From assembly GCA_902789245.1 (NCBI GenBank), contig CADAND010000014.1, positions 1 to 64,000 of the forward strand: DNA of 64,000 nucleotides, written 5' to 3'. The translations under genes and the position numbers were made by a program. Under the pieces are notes generated by a model. That model had not been told where the DNA came from. It worked only from the letters and a program-made list of their open reading frames with translations, and searched no databases. Below are positions 45,001-53,558 of the stretch, one piece after another (position 1 is the stretch's first letter; each line of letters starts with the position of its first letter). The DNA is from an uncultured Bacteroidia bacterium (GTDB taxonomy: Bacteria > Bacteroidota > Bacteroidia > Bacteroidales > UBA932).

Positions 45001-45251
45001 TCAAGATCCGCAATCTCGGCGCGACGCTGGGCTTCGAGAAAGTCATCGTCAAGAACGGACTGCTGATCGCCTTCTTCATCGCGAACCAGATGTCCCCCTA
45101 CTACAAGTCGGATACTTTTGCGACGATTCTGCAGCGCACATCGGAGACGCCGCGCTATGAACTCAAGCAGGCGGAGAGCAAACTTAAAATCGTGGTCAGG
45201 GGCGTGCCTTCGCTCAAAGACGCCCATACCCTTTTAAGTAAATTGCGATAA
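42066..45251 (+). CDS. mfd: Transcription-repair coupling factor
   Basis: A 1061-residue Mfd that removes stalled RNA polymerase and recruits UvrA. The order is UvrB-like domain (YPEALSEEIP, APGQYAIRGSIVDIFSY), RNA-polymerase interaction domain (NIGDYVVHIDHGVGVFGG), and RecG-like helicase (CGDVGFGKTEIAVRAAF, IDEEQKFGV, TATPIPRTLQ, LHQLRGRVGRS), ending in the TRCF domain. I chose the ATG at 42066 because codons upstream lie in AT-rich non-coding sequence. A candidate DnaA box overlaps this start. Confidence 0.95.
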   Translation: MLISSKSTELLRDRIKTSREVFCRGLFLSARWFVLSQAVQKGMQIVVLPNREAAEYCAADLYHLIEGDRVFFLPESGKSVERSNYKSSLGVQRTSAIGKILSYEKSDLLIIVTYPEALSEEIPVTQAIQEAVFRIEKGQEISHDEIIRTLVGKGFEKVDFVSAPGQYAIRGSIVDIFSYSENYPYRISFWGDEIEQIHSFDCNTQLSREKVDKAEIVSDVVGGGEVQGQPLTDIFPKESEIWLDSSDMYHKQAFFKALMPFKHVFLDPPLAYEGDDFVWFKISPQPSFNKNFELLTEDIRSHLENNYQVYIYGEKEQQLERIRSILVQNGGLQPKFVSGKNIHNGFIDAQDKICCYSDHEIFDRFHRVSLRRTVEKSEQLTVNDLNSFNIGDYVVHIDHGVGVFGGLVRLRDDFGRMREVVKITYKDGDVVFVSVHALHKISRFRSKDGEAPRINKLGSKSWITLKYNAKSKVKDIAKDLIQLYAKRRASKGFAFSPDTYLQEELESSFMYEDTPDQETATAAVKRDMEDTCPMDRLICGDVGFGKTEIAVRAAFKAACDSKQVAVLVPTTILALQHYNTFRQRLQNLPCNIDFVSRLRTTKEINDIKKRLAAGQIDILIGTHKILSQEFKFKDLGLLIIDEEQKFGVAAKEKLRSFKASVDTLTLTATPIPRTLQFSLLGARDLSIINTPPPNRIPVQTEIILFDEKEIRSIINYELNRGGQVFFLHNKVEELPAIYDILHRLIPDMKICVAHGQMESKELENKMLDFIRGDYDMMLCTTLIENGLDIPNANTILINQAQNFGLSDLHQLRGRVGRSNKKAFCYLIVPPLISISDDARRRLKAIEEFSDLGSGFNIAMQDLDIRGAGNLLGAEQSGFIMDMGFETYQKILAEAMEELGVEAGIIPKNDRGKFLTDCTVETDQPAMIPDDYIDVTAEKIRIYRTIDAMSSDKEIDRFATQLADRFGEFPAEIGNLFEVVKIRNLGATLGFEKVIVKNGLLIAFFIANQMSPYYKSDTFATILQRTSETPRYELKQAESKLKIVVRGVPSLKDAHTLLSKLR

Positions 45252-45257
45252 AATGCT

Positions 45258-45265
45258 TATATTTG
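45258..45265 (+). promoter_or_regulatory. -7 element of coaX
   Basis: TATATTTG ends seven bases before the coaX ATG, soon after the mfd stop. It may start the coaX-to-lptC operon. Confidence 0.5.
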
Positions 45266-45272
45266 CCCGGAT

Positions 45273-46001
45273 ATGGCAAATCTTCTGGTTGAAGCCGGCA
45301 ATACGGCACTGAAAGCGGCCTGGGCTGAGGGAACCACCCTCGGCAAGACTTTTCGGTACCAGGGCGAGAAGATGATGGACTATCTGCTCTCGCTGCTGGA
45401 CAAGGAGCGTCCGGAGGTGCTGACGGTGGCATCCGCGCTGGGCGTCACGCCGGAAGAAGAGGCCCTCCTGCGGTCGCGTTGCGGACATTTGCTGATCCTG
45501 GACCGTTCGCATACGGACCTGCTGCTCCGGCAGAATTTCCCTGAATACCTGTCCTACGACCGCGCCGCGGAGCTGGTGGCCGCCGCCTTCCTGTTCCGGG
45601 GCAAGCCCGTGACCGTGTTCGACTTCGGCACTACGCTGACGGTGGATTTTCTCAGCCGCGAGGGCCGCTACCTGGGAGGAAATGTATCGCCGGGTTGCAG
45701 GACCCGATTCAAGGCACTGGAACGCTATTCCAAGTCGCTCCCGCTGGTGGACACGCCCGAAAAAATCCTCCCGGAAGGGACGTCGCTCCAGAGCTCGATC
45801 GAGTCCGGTGTGATTTCGGGCATAATGTTTGAAATTGATGGATACATCAGGCTCCGACCGGAAAATATCGTTATTTTCACCGGTGGGGATGCAATTTATT
45901 TTGCCAAGAAGATGAAAAACTCGATATTTGCAGTTTGCAATCTGGTTTTGATGGGCCTGGCTTTGATAACCGATGATTATGTCAAGAAGAATCTTACATA
46001 G
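45273..46001 (+). CDS. coaX: Type III pantothenate kinase
   Basis: A 242-residue CoaX that phosphorylates pantothenate in CoA synthesis. It has EAGNTALKAAW near the start, VFDFGTTLTVDF, GGNVSPGCRTRFKAL and TGGDA. The first motif is normally DxGNT; here the aspartate is glutamate. It overlaps the next gene by more than 20 bases, so the genes are probably coupled. Position upstream of outer-membrane and TPR genes is the usual order in Bacteroidales. Confidence 0.9.
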   Translation: MANLLVEAGNTALKAAWAEGTTLGKTFRYQGEKMMDYLLSLLDKERPEVLTVASALGVTPEEEALLRSRCGHLLILDRSHTDLLLRQNFPEYLSYDRAAELVAAAFLFRGKPVTVFDFGTTLTVDFLSREGRYLGGNVSPGCRTRFKALERYSKSLPLVDTPEKILPEGTSLQSSIESGVISGIMFEIDGYIRLRPENIVIFTGGDAIYFAKKMKNSIFAVCNLVLMGLALITDDYVKKNLT

Positions 46002-47289
46002 CGTGATCCTTTCCGTCCTGCTGGCGGCAGGCGCGGCGGTGTCTGCGTCCGGCCAGACGACGGGCACATACACCCCGTATTCCATCTACGGCGTCGGCGA
46101 CCTGAGCCAACCCGGCTCCGCCTACAGCAAGACGATGGGCGGTGCGGGCGTGGCCCTGCGCAACAACCGTTACCTGAACCTGATCAATCCCGCCGCCGTC
46201 ACGGCGCGCGACAGCCTGGCCTTCATGGCCGACTTCTCGCTCTACAACGACAACAAGATGTTCCAGCAGGCCGGCATCAAGTCTGCCAGTAACACCTTCA
46301 ATATCAACGATCTGGCGATGTCTTTCCCGATCTGGCGCAAGTCTGCCATGATGGTGGGCATCATGCCGTACAGCGACACGGGCTTCGGCTACAGCTTCTA
46401 CTACACCGACCCGCAGCTGATCGGCCAGACCGGCAACATCACCTACTCCGCCACCGGCACGGGCAGCATCTACAAGGCTTTCGCCGCCGCCGGCGTGACG
46501 CTGTTCAAGCACCTGTCCCTCGGCGTGCAGTGGAATTACTATTTCGGCAAGGTCGACAAGGTGTATGCCACGACCTTCAACGACGCCTCCTACAACGGCA
46601 TCCTGAACGGCACCTCCAGCAACGTCACGGGCCACGGCTTCAAGTTCGGCGTCCAGTACGAACAGCCCGTCGGCACCAAGCACGCCCTGACGGTCGGTGC
46701 GACCTACTCCCTGCCCGTGAAACTGAGGGGCACGGTGGAATCCTACCGCTACTCCGCCGGCAGCGCCGTGTCCGACACGCTTTATTATAAAATGGACCAC
46801 CTCGGGCTGGACAGCAAGGTGGAACTGCCCAGCGAGATTGCGGTCGGCATTTCCTTCCAGGAGCGCGGCCGCTGGGTGGCCACGTTCGATTATTCCCGCT
46901 CTGACTGGCGCCGAAGCGGCCTGGACGACGCCCGCGGCTTCACCGCGAGCAGCCTCTTCACCTCTTCCGTGGCACAGACGTTCCGCGCGGGCTTTGAGAT
47001 CGTTCCGAACCGCAACGATATCCGTTACTACTTCAACCATGTCGCCTATCGCGTGGGCGCGTATCACAAAAAGGAATACTTTTTGCTGGATGGTAAGCAG
47101 GTGGCCTCCACCGGCATCACGCTGGGCGTGACCCTGCCGATCGTGAACAACTACAACGGCTTCACCGTCGGCATCGACCTGGGCCAGCGCGGAGCCCTGA
47201 ACGGAGAGATGGTTCGCGAGCGCTACGTCAACATCTCGCTTGGCTTCAACCTGTTTGACATTTGGTTCCGTAAACCTCAGTACGAATAA
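45979..47289 (+). CDS. Outer-membrane protein (FadL/OmpP1-like barrel)
   Basis: A 436-residue protein with a signal peptide (RRILHSVILSVLLAAGAAVSASGQ). It has a YTPYSIYGVGDL start and the MGGAGVALRNNRYLNLINPAA segment that resembles the plug of FadL-like barrels, then many beta strands. Three starts are possible (45973, 45979 and slightly downstream); all overlap coaX. Substrate unknown. The TPR gene follows after 18 bases. Confidence 0.82.
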   Translation: MSRRILHSVILSVLLAAGAAVSASGQTTGTYTPYSIYGVGDLSQPGSAYSKTMGGAGVALRNNRYLNLINPAAVTARDSLAFMADFSLYNDNKMFQQAGIKSASNTFNINDLAMSFPIWRKSAMMVGIMPYSDTGFGYSFYYTDPQLIGQTGNITYSATGTGSIYKAFAAAGVTLFKHLSLGVQWNYYFGKVDKVYATTFNDASYNGILNGTSSNVTGHGFKFGVQYEQPVGTKHALTVGATYSLPVKLRGTVESYRYSAGSAVSDTLYYKMDHLGLDSKVELPSEIAVGISFQERGRWVATFDYSRSDWRRSGLDDARGFTASSLFTSSVAQTFRAGFEIVPNRNDIRYYFNHVAYRVGAYHKKEYFLLDGKQVASTGITLGVTLPIVNNYNGFTVGIDLGQRGALNGEMVRERYVNISLGFNLFDIWFRKPQYE

Positions 47290-47307
47290 CAATAAAACTA
47301 TCGCGAT

Positions 47308-48630
47308 ATGAAAAAAATTACTCTTGTCATTCTGACCCTTTCCGCCATGTTCCTGGGGACCAACGGTTTCGCCCAGGGTAAGTATGGTGCGGACAGCGCC
47401 AAGTGCGTGACCAATCTCTCCTTCTACAAGGAGTATTTTAAACAGAAAAACTATGATGAGGCCCTGCCCAGCTGGCGCCAGGCGTATCATTTCTGCCCGC
47501 CGACGGCCAATCAGACGATGCTCATCGACGGCACGACCCTGATCCGTCACCTCATCCAGAAGAACGCCCGCAACGCTGCGTACCGCAAGGCGCTGGTGGA
47601 CTCCCTGATGACGCTGCACGAGACCCGTGCGAACAACTACCCGTCCAACGCCCAGACCACCTACAACAACATGGGCCAGGACCTGCACAACTACGTCAAG
47701 GACAACAACCGCCGGCTCTATGACGGCTTCGAGTTCATCATCGGCCGCGTCCAGGAGAAGGTCCGTCCGACCACTCTGCTCTATGACCTGCAGGCTGCGA
47801 TCGACCTCTTCCAGGCCGGCGAGCTGGACGCCGAGAGCGTCATCAACACTTATCAGCGCAACAACGACCTCCTGGAGAAAATGGCTCCGGCTACGGATGC
47901 CGAGAAGACCCAGGTGGCCAGCGTCAAGAACGATATGGGCAGCGTCTTCGCCGGCAGCAAGGTGGCCAGCTGCGACAACCTGATCGAGCTCTACACCCCG
48001 CGTCTCGCGGCCGATCCGGACAACCTCCAGCTCGCCCAGGCCATCGTGAAGACGATGAGCATGACCGAGAACTGCGACAACAACGACCTCTTCCTGGCCG
48101 CTGTGACCACGATGAACAAGCTGGATCCTTCCGCCAGCAGCTCCTACTATCTGTCCCGCCTGCACGGCGCCCGCGGCAACTATGCCGAGGCCATCTCCTA
48201 CCTGGAGAGCGCCATCGCCGGTCTCGAGGCCGGTGACTCCAAGGCCGGCGACTGGACCTACGAGCTCGCCACGCTCTGCTTCAAGAACGGAGACAGCGCC
48301 CATGCTTTCGAGTATGCCAGCAAGGTGGCTGCCGAGAACGAGGCCCTGGCCGGCAAGGCCTACTTCCTCATCGGCAACATCTGGGGCTCCACGCGCTGCG
48401 GTGGTGACGAGATTTCCCGTCGCGCCCCGTACTGGGTGGCCTGCGATTACATGAACAAGGCCAAGGCCGCCGATCCGTCCCTGACGGACGAGGCCAACCG
48501 CTACATCGGCCAGTACAGCGTGTACTTCCCGGAGACGGCGGAAGCCTTCATGTACGATATCACCAAGGGTCAGTCCTACACGGTCGTCTGCGGCGGCATG
48601 CGCGCCACGACGACGGTGCGCACCAGATAA
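47308..48630 (+). CDS. Secreted tetratricopeptide-repeat protein
   Basis: A 440-residue protein with a signal peptide (MKKITLVILTLSAMFLGTNGFAQ). Helical repeats of TPR type are visible: YFKQKNYDEALPSWRQAYHF, GNYAEAISYLESAIAGLEAG and NGDSAHAFEYASKVAAENEA. It is probably periplasmic and involved in envelope assembly, as judged by its fixed place before lptC in this order. A defined function is not known. Confidence 0.85.
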   Translation: MKKITLVILTLSAMFLGTNGFAQGKYGADSAKCVTNLSFYKEYFKQKNYDEALPSWRQAYHFCPPTANQTMLIDGTTLIRHLIQKNARNAAYRKALVDSLMTLHETRANNYPSNAQTTYNNMGQDLHNYVKDNNRRLYDGFEFIIGRVQEKVRPTTLLYDLQAAIDLFQAGELDAESVINTYQRNNDLLEKMAPATDAEKTQVASVKNDMGSVFAGSKVASCDNLIELYTPRLAADPDNLQLAQAIVKTMSMTENCDNNDLFLAAVTTMNKLDPSASSSYYLSRLHGARGNYAEAISYLESAIAGLEAGDSKAGDWTYELATLCFKNGDSAHAFEYASKVAAENEALAGKAYFLIGNIWGSTRCGGDEISRRAPYWVACDYMNKAKAADPSLTDEANRYIGQYSVYFPETAEAFMYDITKGQSYTVVCGGMRATTTVRTR

Positions 48631-48631
48631 A

Positions 48632-49267
48632 TTGGGCGCCCGGCGACACTTCGGACATCAAGTGCTGGCAATCACGTTCGTGGTTGCCAGCATTGTCGTT
48701 TCCTGCCGGAGCGGCATCGGCGAAGCGGAGAAGCTGGACCTGAGCAAAACGCCCACGCAGCGCTCGCACGACGTCTTCGCCGTGCAGACGCGCAACGGGG
48801 CTGTTTCGATGCGCATGGAATCTCCCTTGATGGAACACTACGACGCGGACACGGTCTCGTACGACGCGTTCCCGCAGGGGATTTCGGTATATGGCTACAC
48901 GGAGGACGGCTTGCTCGAGTCGATCATCGTGGCGGACGACGCCCGGCACATCGTGCCCAAAAGGAGCGGCCGGGACGAGATCTGGGAAGCCTTCGGCAAC
49001 GTCATCATGCACAATGTCCTCGAACAGGAAACGATGGAGACGGACACCATCTACTGGGACCAGGCAAAACGGGAAATCTACACGGACTGCTACGTCAAGC
49101 TGTATTCCCGCCAGGGCTTCCTGCAGGGTATCGGAATGCGTTCCGACGACCACGTGCGCAATTCCATCCTGTATCGTCCGTTCGACGGATATGGTGTCGT
49201 GGTGCAGGACAGCACGGCCGTAATCATTGATTCTGTGAATTTTATTGGGCCGTTTCCAAAAAAATAA
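48632..49267 (+). CDS. lptC: LPS export protein LptC-like lipoprotein
   Basis: A 211-residue lipoprotein (lipobox VVSC) with the LptC/OstA-like beta-jellyroll: ESPLMEHYDADTVSYDAFPQGISVYGY, ESIIVADDARH, EAFGNVIMHN and ETMETDTIYWDQAKREIYTD. LptC moves lipopolysaccharide from the LptBFG transporter towards LptA. The only start that keeps the signal sequence is the TTG at 48632, two bases after the TPR stop codon. In related genomes a CorC-like gene often lies between lptC and ppiD; here it is absent. Confidence 0.85.
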   Translation: MGARRHFGHQVLAITFVVASIVVSCRSGIGEAEKLDLSKTPTQRSHDVFAVQTRNGAVSMRMESPLMEHYDADTVSYDAFPQGISVYGYTEDGLLESIIVADDARHIVPKRSGRDEIWEAFGNVIMHNVLEQETMETDTIYWDQAKREIYTDCYVKLYSRQGFLQGIGMRSDDHVRNSILYRPFDGYGVVVQDSTAVIIDSVNFIGPFPKK

Positions 49268-49275
49268 CTATCTTC
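49268..49275 (+). promoter_or_regulatory. -7 element of ppiD
   Basis: TATCTTCG, with TTG at 49245-49247 and a 20-nt spacer, precedes the ATG at 49313. Confidence 0.45.
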
Positions 49276-49312
49276 GCAGCCCCTTAACGGAAAATTATAA
49301 AATTATATAACC

Positions 49313-51388
49313 ATGGCGGTACTTGAAAAAATACGCGTAAAGTTCGGCCTCGTGATCTCGATCATCATCGCGCTGGCCCTCCTGTCTTTCATTATCGATC
49401 CCAGCACCCTGGAGTCGGCCCTGAACTCGATGTCGTCCAAGTATGACGTCGGTCAGATCGCCGGCAAGAGCATCTCCTATTCGGATTTCCAGGCGGACGT
49501 GGACCGTTATACGACGATCAACGAGCTCCTCGGCGCCACCCGTGACGAGGAAAGCCAGAAGCAGATCCGCAACGCTGCCTGGCAGGAACTGCTCGATAAA
49601 TACCTGTTCGTGAAGAACGCCAAGGAGGCGGGCATCACCGTCGGTGAAGACGAAATGCTGGCCCTGATGGGCGGCGAGTACGCTTCCCCGGTCCTGGTGC
49701 AGAACCCCGTTTTCCTGGACGAGAATGGCGTTTTCTCCCCGGATCGCCTGAAGGCCTTCATCCAGAACGTGGACGCTGACGAAAGCGGTCAGCTCCGCAC
49801 CTACTGGAACTATATCCAGAACAACGTCCACAACCAGCAGTACTATGCCAAGTACGGTGCCCTGTTCACCGCCAGCGGCCGCGACAACGCGCTGCAGCTC
49901 GCCAAGGCCGTCGAGGAAGGCAATACCACCGCCGACGTGGACTACCTCATGGTGTTCTACCCGATGAACGACGTCGACAGCACCATCACCGTCTCCGACG
50001 ACGAGGTGCGTGCCTATTACAAGAACCACAAGGACTTCTTCAAGCAGAAAGCCAACCGCGAGATTGAGTATGTCGTCTTCGAGGTGGTTCCTTCGGCCGA
50101 GGACATCGCGGCCGCCAGCACGGCGATGAGCGAGGCGTTCGACGAGTTCGCCACGACTGACAATATGCGTGCTTTCCTGCTCAAGAACTCCGAGCGCGGC
50201 CTGGACAACTACTGGTACAAGGCCGGCGAGCTCGCTACGGTCAACGCCGAGCTCGACAGCCAGATCTTCGGGAACAACAAACTCACCCAGATCGTAACCG
50301 ACGGCAACAGCTTCTTCGCGGGCCGCGAAATGGCCAGCAAGATGATGCCGGACTCCGCTTTCGTGAAGCACATCCTCCTGCAGGGTGACAACGCCGCCCA
50401 CTTGGCTGACAGCCTGGTGAACGTCCTCAAGAAGGGCGGCAACTTCGCCAACCTCGCCGCCGCCTATTCCGCCGATCAGGGTTCCGCCGCAAACGGCGAG
50501 CTCGGCAGCATCGGCTGGATGACCCAGTCCTATATGATTCCCGGCTTCGAGGATGTCTTCGACGCCAAGGTAGGCACTCCTTACGTGCTGACCACCCAGT
50601 ATGGCACCCACGTCGTGCTCGTGAGCGACAAGACCAAGCCTGTGGCCAAGAAGCAGGTCGCAATCCTCGAGAAGACCGCCCTGGCCAGCAAGGACACCTT
50701 CAATAGCTTCTATTCCCAGGCCAACACCTTCGCCACCCTTGCCGGCGGCACCTACGAAGGCTATCAGAAGGCCCTCGATTCCACGAAGGTCTATTCCCAC
50801 CAGGCCACCATCACCGAGGCGACGGCGGCTTATGGCGCCATCGACAATGCCAAGGAAGTGACTCGCTGGGCCTTTGACAACAAGCCGGGCAAGACTTCCA
50901 ACATCATCACCGTGGACAATAACTACTTCTTCGTGGCCACCGTCAAGGAGGCGAACAAGGAGGGTTACGCTTCCGTGCAGAAGGTGGCGTCCCAGATCTA
51001 CCAGCTGCTCTTCTCCCAGAAGCAGCAGGAGGCCAGTTCGAAGCGTGTCGCCGAGCAGATGGCCGGCGCTTCCTCCCTCGAGGATCTTGCCGAGCGCCTT
51101 GGCGTGACCGTGGAGCACCGCGACGCGATCTCGCTGGGTTCCTCCAGCGTGGAGCCGGCATTGATCGGTGCCGTCGCCGCTGCGAAGAACGGCGAACTTT
51201 ACGGCCCCGTGAACGGGGTGATGGGCACCTATGTCGTGCGTGTGGCGAACAAGGAGCAGGGCAACTTCTACAGCGAGGCTGACGCCAAGAACCTGGCCGC
51301 GCAGAAGGCCCAGTACCTCTCCCAGATGATCGTCCCTGTCATGCAGGAGTACGACGACGTCAAGGATAACCGCGAACGCTTCTTCTAG
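49313..51388 (+). CDS. ppiD: Periplasmic peptidyl-prolyl isomerase (PpiD/SurA type)
   Basis: A 691-residue membrane-anchored chaperone. An N-terminal helix (VKFGLVISIIIALALLSFII) is followed by a SurA-N-like region with the AGKSISYSDFQADVDRY motif. A parvulin domain lies around residues 340-440 (FVKHILLQGDNA, ELGSIGWMTQSYMIPGFEDVF, THVVLVSDK). A second weaker domain follows, ending VMQEYDDVKDNRERFF. It probably helps fold outer-membrane proteins. Confidence 0.92.
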   Translation: MAVLEKIRVKFGLVISIIIALALLSFIIDPSTLESALNSMSSKYDVGQIAGKSISYSDFQADVDRYTTINELLGATRDEESQKQIRNAAWQELLDKYLFVKNAKEAGITVGEDEMLALMGGEYASPVLVQNPVFLDENGVFSPDRLKAFIQNVDADESGQLRTYWNYIQNNVHNQQYYAKYGALFTASGRDNALQLAKAVEEGNTTADVDYLMVFYPMNDVDSTITVSDDEVRAYYKNHKDFFKQKANREIEYVVFEVVPSAEDIAAASTAMSEAFDEFATTDNMRAFLLKNSERGLDNYWYKAGELATVNAELDSQIFGNNKLTQIVTDGNSFFAGREMASKMMPDSAFVKHILLQGDNAAHLADSLVNVLKKGGNFANLAAAYSADQGSAANGELGSIGWMTQSYMIPGFEDVFDAKVGTPYVLTTQYGTHVVLVSDKTKPVAKKQVAILEKTALASKDTFNSFYSQANTFATLAGGTYEGYQKALDSTKVYSHQATITEATAAYGAIDNAKEVTRWAFDNKPGKTSNIITVDNNYFFVATVKEANKEGYASVQKVASQIYQLLFSQKQQEASSKRVAEQMAGASSLEDLAERLGVTVEHRDAISLGSSSVEPALIGAVAAAKNGELYGPVNGVMGTYVVRVANKEQGNFYSEADAKNLAAQKAQYLSQMIVPVMQEYDDVKDNRERFF

Positions 51389-51436
51389 CCGGACGGCTAA
51401 AGGCGCTTCGCTTCGAAGCAAACCAGGAAGCCGAAA

Positions 51437-51464
51437 AGTCCCGCAGGAAACTGTGGGACTTTTT
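51437..51464 (+). terminator. Terminator of ppiD
   Basis: The stem AGTCCCGCAG/CTGTGGGACT with loop GAAA is followed by TTTT. Confidence 0.85.
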
Positions 51465-51479
51465 CGTTATATTAGCGAC

Positions 51480-52328
51480 ATGAAACGGACTATGATTATA
51501 CTGACCCTGCTGCTGGGGTTCTCTCCCCGCGCATTTTCCCAACAGGACTCGCTGTTGGTCGTTTTCTGGAACGTAGAGAACTTCTTCGACTACCACTCCG
51601 AGGGCAAGCCCCAATACTGGACGAAAAGCCGTTTTCTGGCCAAATGCGACGCCATAGCGAAGACGCTGCTGCGCATCGCCGACCGCTATGGGCGGCTGCC
51701 GGACGCGGTCGGTTTCGCGGAGGTCGAGAATGCCTTCGTGCTGCGGCAGCTGACACGCGAGACCGCCCTGCGCAAGCTCGACTACCGCATCGTCCACTAC
51801 GACTCCCCCGACCACCGCGGCATCGACTGTGCGCTGCTCTGCCGCGCCTCGACGCTCCCGTTGCGCGCCAGCGCGCCGAAGCACTTGCCGGACAGTGCCG
51901 GGGGCGTGATGGCCACGCGCGACATTCTGCTGGCGGAATTCGACAGCCTCGCCATTCTGGTGAACCATCACCCCTCGCAGCTGGGCGGCAAGGCGGAGCG
52001 GCGGGAAGCGGCGCTGTCACGGCTGTGCGCGCTGACGGACTCGCTGCACGCCGCCGGGCAGCCGCGCACGCTGGCGGTGGGAGATTTCAACCAGGACCTG
52101 TGGGGGAGCGGCGCCGGAACGATCAAGTACAACGGGAAATGGGAAAAGATCGACGGGGGGTTCGCCGAAGGTTTCTCCCGCGTGCGTGAGGAAGAATTTG
52201 CCGATCCGCTGCTGCTGGAGGAGGACAAAGCCTTCGGCGGCACAAAGCCCCGCAGGACTTTTGTCGGGCCCCGCTACACGGGCGGCGTCAGCGATCATCT
52301 GCCTGTTGTCTTTATCGTTTATTATTGA
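51480..52328 (+). CDS. Secreted endonuclease/exonuclease/phosphatase-family protein
   Basis: A 282-residue protein with a signal peptide (MKRTMIILTLLLGFSPRAFSQ). It has the metal-dependent EEP fold: FWNVENFFDY near the start, GFAEVEN with the catalytic glutamate, SPDHRGIDCALL, VNHHPSQLGGK, VGDFNQD and the final SDHLPVV. Substrates may be DNA, phosphoinositides or other phosphoesters; I cannot tell. The ATG at 51480 begins the signal peptide; the T tract of the ppiD terminator lies 15 bases upstream. Confidence 0.9.
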   Translation: MKRTMIILTLLLGFSPRAFSQQDSLLVVFWNVENFFDYHSEGKPQYWTKSRFLAKCDAIAKTLLRIADRYGRLPDAVGFAEVENAFVLRQLTRETALRKLDYRIVHYDSPDHRGIDCALLCRASTLPLRASAPKHLPDSAGGVMATRDILLAEFDSLAILVNHHPSQLGGKAERREAALSRLCALTDSLHAAGQPRTLAVGDFNQDLWGSGAGTIKYNGKWEKIDGGFAEGFSRVREEEFADPLLLEEDKAFGGTKPRRTFVGPRYTGGVSDHLPVVFIVYY

Positions 52329-52336
52329 TAAATTTG
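52329..52336 (+). promoter_or_regulatory. -7 element of galK
   Basis: TAAATTTG, with TTG at 52306-52308 and a 20-nt spacer; the ATG is at 52368. Confidence 0.5.
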
Positions 52337-52367
52337 TCCTTGCGACAAATCTTAAAAACCACATACC

Positions 52368-53519
52368 ATGGACAACATGCTCAGCACCATTCACGAGAAA
52401 TTCCTCTCCTTCTACGGCGAAGGCGGCACCCTGTATGCCGCGGCCGGCCGCGTCAACCTCATCGGCGAGCACACGGACTACAACGGCGGTTACGTCTTCC
52501 CCGGCGCCATCGACAAGTGCATCGTGGCGGAAATCCGCCCCAACGGCACGAAGACCGTGAACCTCTTCGCCGTCGACAGGAACGCCGCGACGAGCTTCGG
52601 CCTGGAAGAGGAGGACAAACCCGCCGAGCAGTGGGCGAGCTACGTCTTCGGTGTCTGCCGGGAGACGATCAAGCGCGGCGGTCGCGTGGAGGGCTTCGAT
52701 GCCGTCTTTGCGGGCGATGTGCCCATCGGCGCCGGCCTTTCTTCCTCCGCAGCCCTGGAGAGCTGCTTCGCGTTCGCCATCAACGACCTCTTCCAGAACG
52801 GCATCGACAAGTTCGAGCTGGCGAAGATCGGCCAGAGCACGGAGCACAACTACTGCGGCGTGAACTGCGGCATCATGGATCAGTTCGCCTCCTGTTTCGG
52901 CAAGGCGGGCAGCCTCATCCGACTGAACTGCAAGACGCTGGAATACAAATACTTCCCCTTCGACCCGAAGGGGTACAAGCTCGTGCTCGTGGACTCCTGC
53001 GTGAAGCATGAGCTGGCCTCGTCGGCCTATAATTTCCGCCGCCAGAGCTGCGAGCGCGCCGCCGCCGCGATCAAGAAGAACCATCCCGAAATCGACTGCC
53101 TGAGCGACTGCAAGCGCATCTGGCTGGACGAGGTGCGGGGCGAAATCTCCAGCGAGGACTTCCTCCGTGCAGAGTATGTCATCGGCGAGGTGCAGCGTGT
53201 GCTGGATGTCTGCGACGCTCTGGAGCGCGGCGATTACGAGACTGTGGGCGAGATGATGTATCAGACGCATTTCGGCCTGAGCAAGCTCTACGAAGTGAGC
53301 TGCGAGGAGCTCGACTTCCTCAACCGCCTGGCCCGCCGGCTCGGCGTCACGGGCTCCCGCGTGATGGGCGGCGGCTTCGGCGGCTGCACCATCAACCTCG
53401 TTAAGGACGAGCTCTACCTGCCCTTCGTGGCGGCCGCCAAGGCAGAGTTCACGCTCAAGTTCGGCCATGCCCCGAAGATCTACGACGTAGTCATCTCCGA
53501 CGGCGCCCGGAAATTGTAA
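52368..53519 (+). CDS. galK: Galactokinase
   Basis: A 383-residue GHMP kinase that phosphorylates galactose at C1. The signature is GRVNLIGEHTDYNGGYVFP, the ATP loop is PIGAGLSSSAALE, and the C-terminal motif is GSRVMGGGFGGCTI. The catalytic aspartate is in CGIMDQFAS. The length is normal. It has its own promoter; galT, galE and galM are not nearby. Confidence 0.96.
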   Translation: MDNMLSTIHEKFLSFYGEGGTLYAAAGRVNLIGEHTDYNGGYVFPGAIDKCIVAEIRPNGTKTVNLFAVDRNAATSFGLEEEDKPAEQWASYVFGVCRETIKRGGRVEGFDAVFAGDVPIGAGLSSSAALESCFAFAINDLFQNGIDKFELAKIGQSTEHNYCGVNCGIMDQFASCFGKAGSLIRLNCKTLEYKYFPFDPKGYKLVLVDSCVKHELASSAYNFRRQSCERAAAAIKKNHPEIDCLSDCKRIWLDEVRGEISSEDFLRAEYVIGEVQRVLDVCDALERGDYETVGEMMYQTHFGLSKLYEVSCEELDFLNRLARRLGVTGSRVMGGGFGGCTINLVKDELYLPFVAAAKAEFTLKFGHAPKIYDVVISDGARKL

Positions 53520-53527
53520 AATTTCCG

Positions 53528-53535
53528 TACCTTTG
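53528..53535 (+). promoter_or_regulatory. -7 element of ychF
   Basis: TACCTTTG, 23 bases before the ATG at 53559. Confidence 0.5.
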
Positions 53536-53558
53536 CAGCGCAAAAAAGCAAAGATTCT

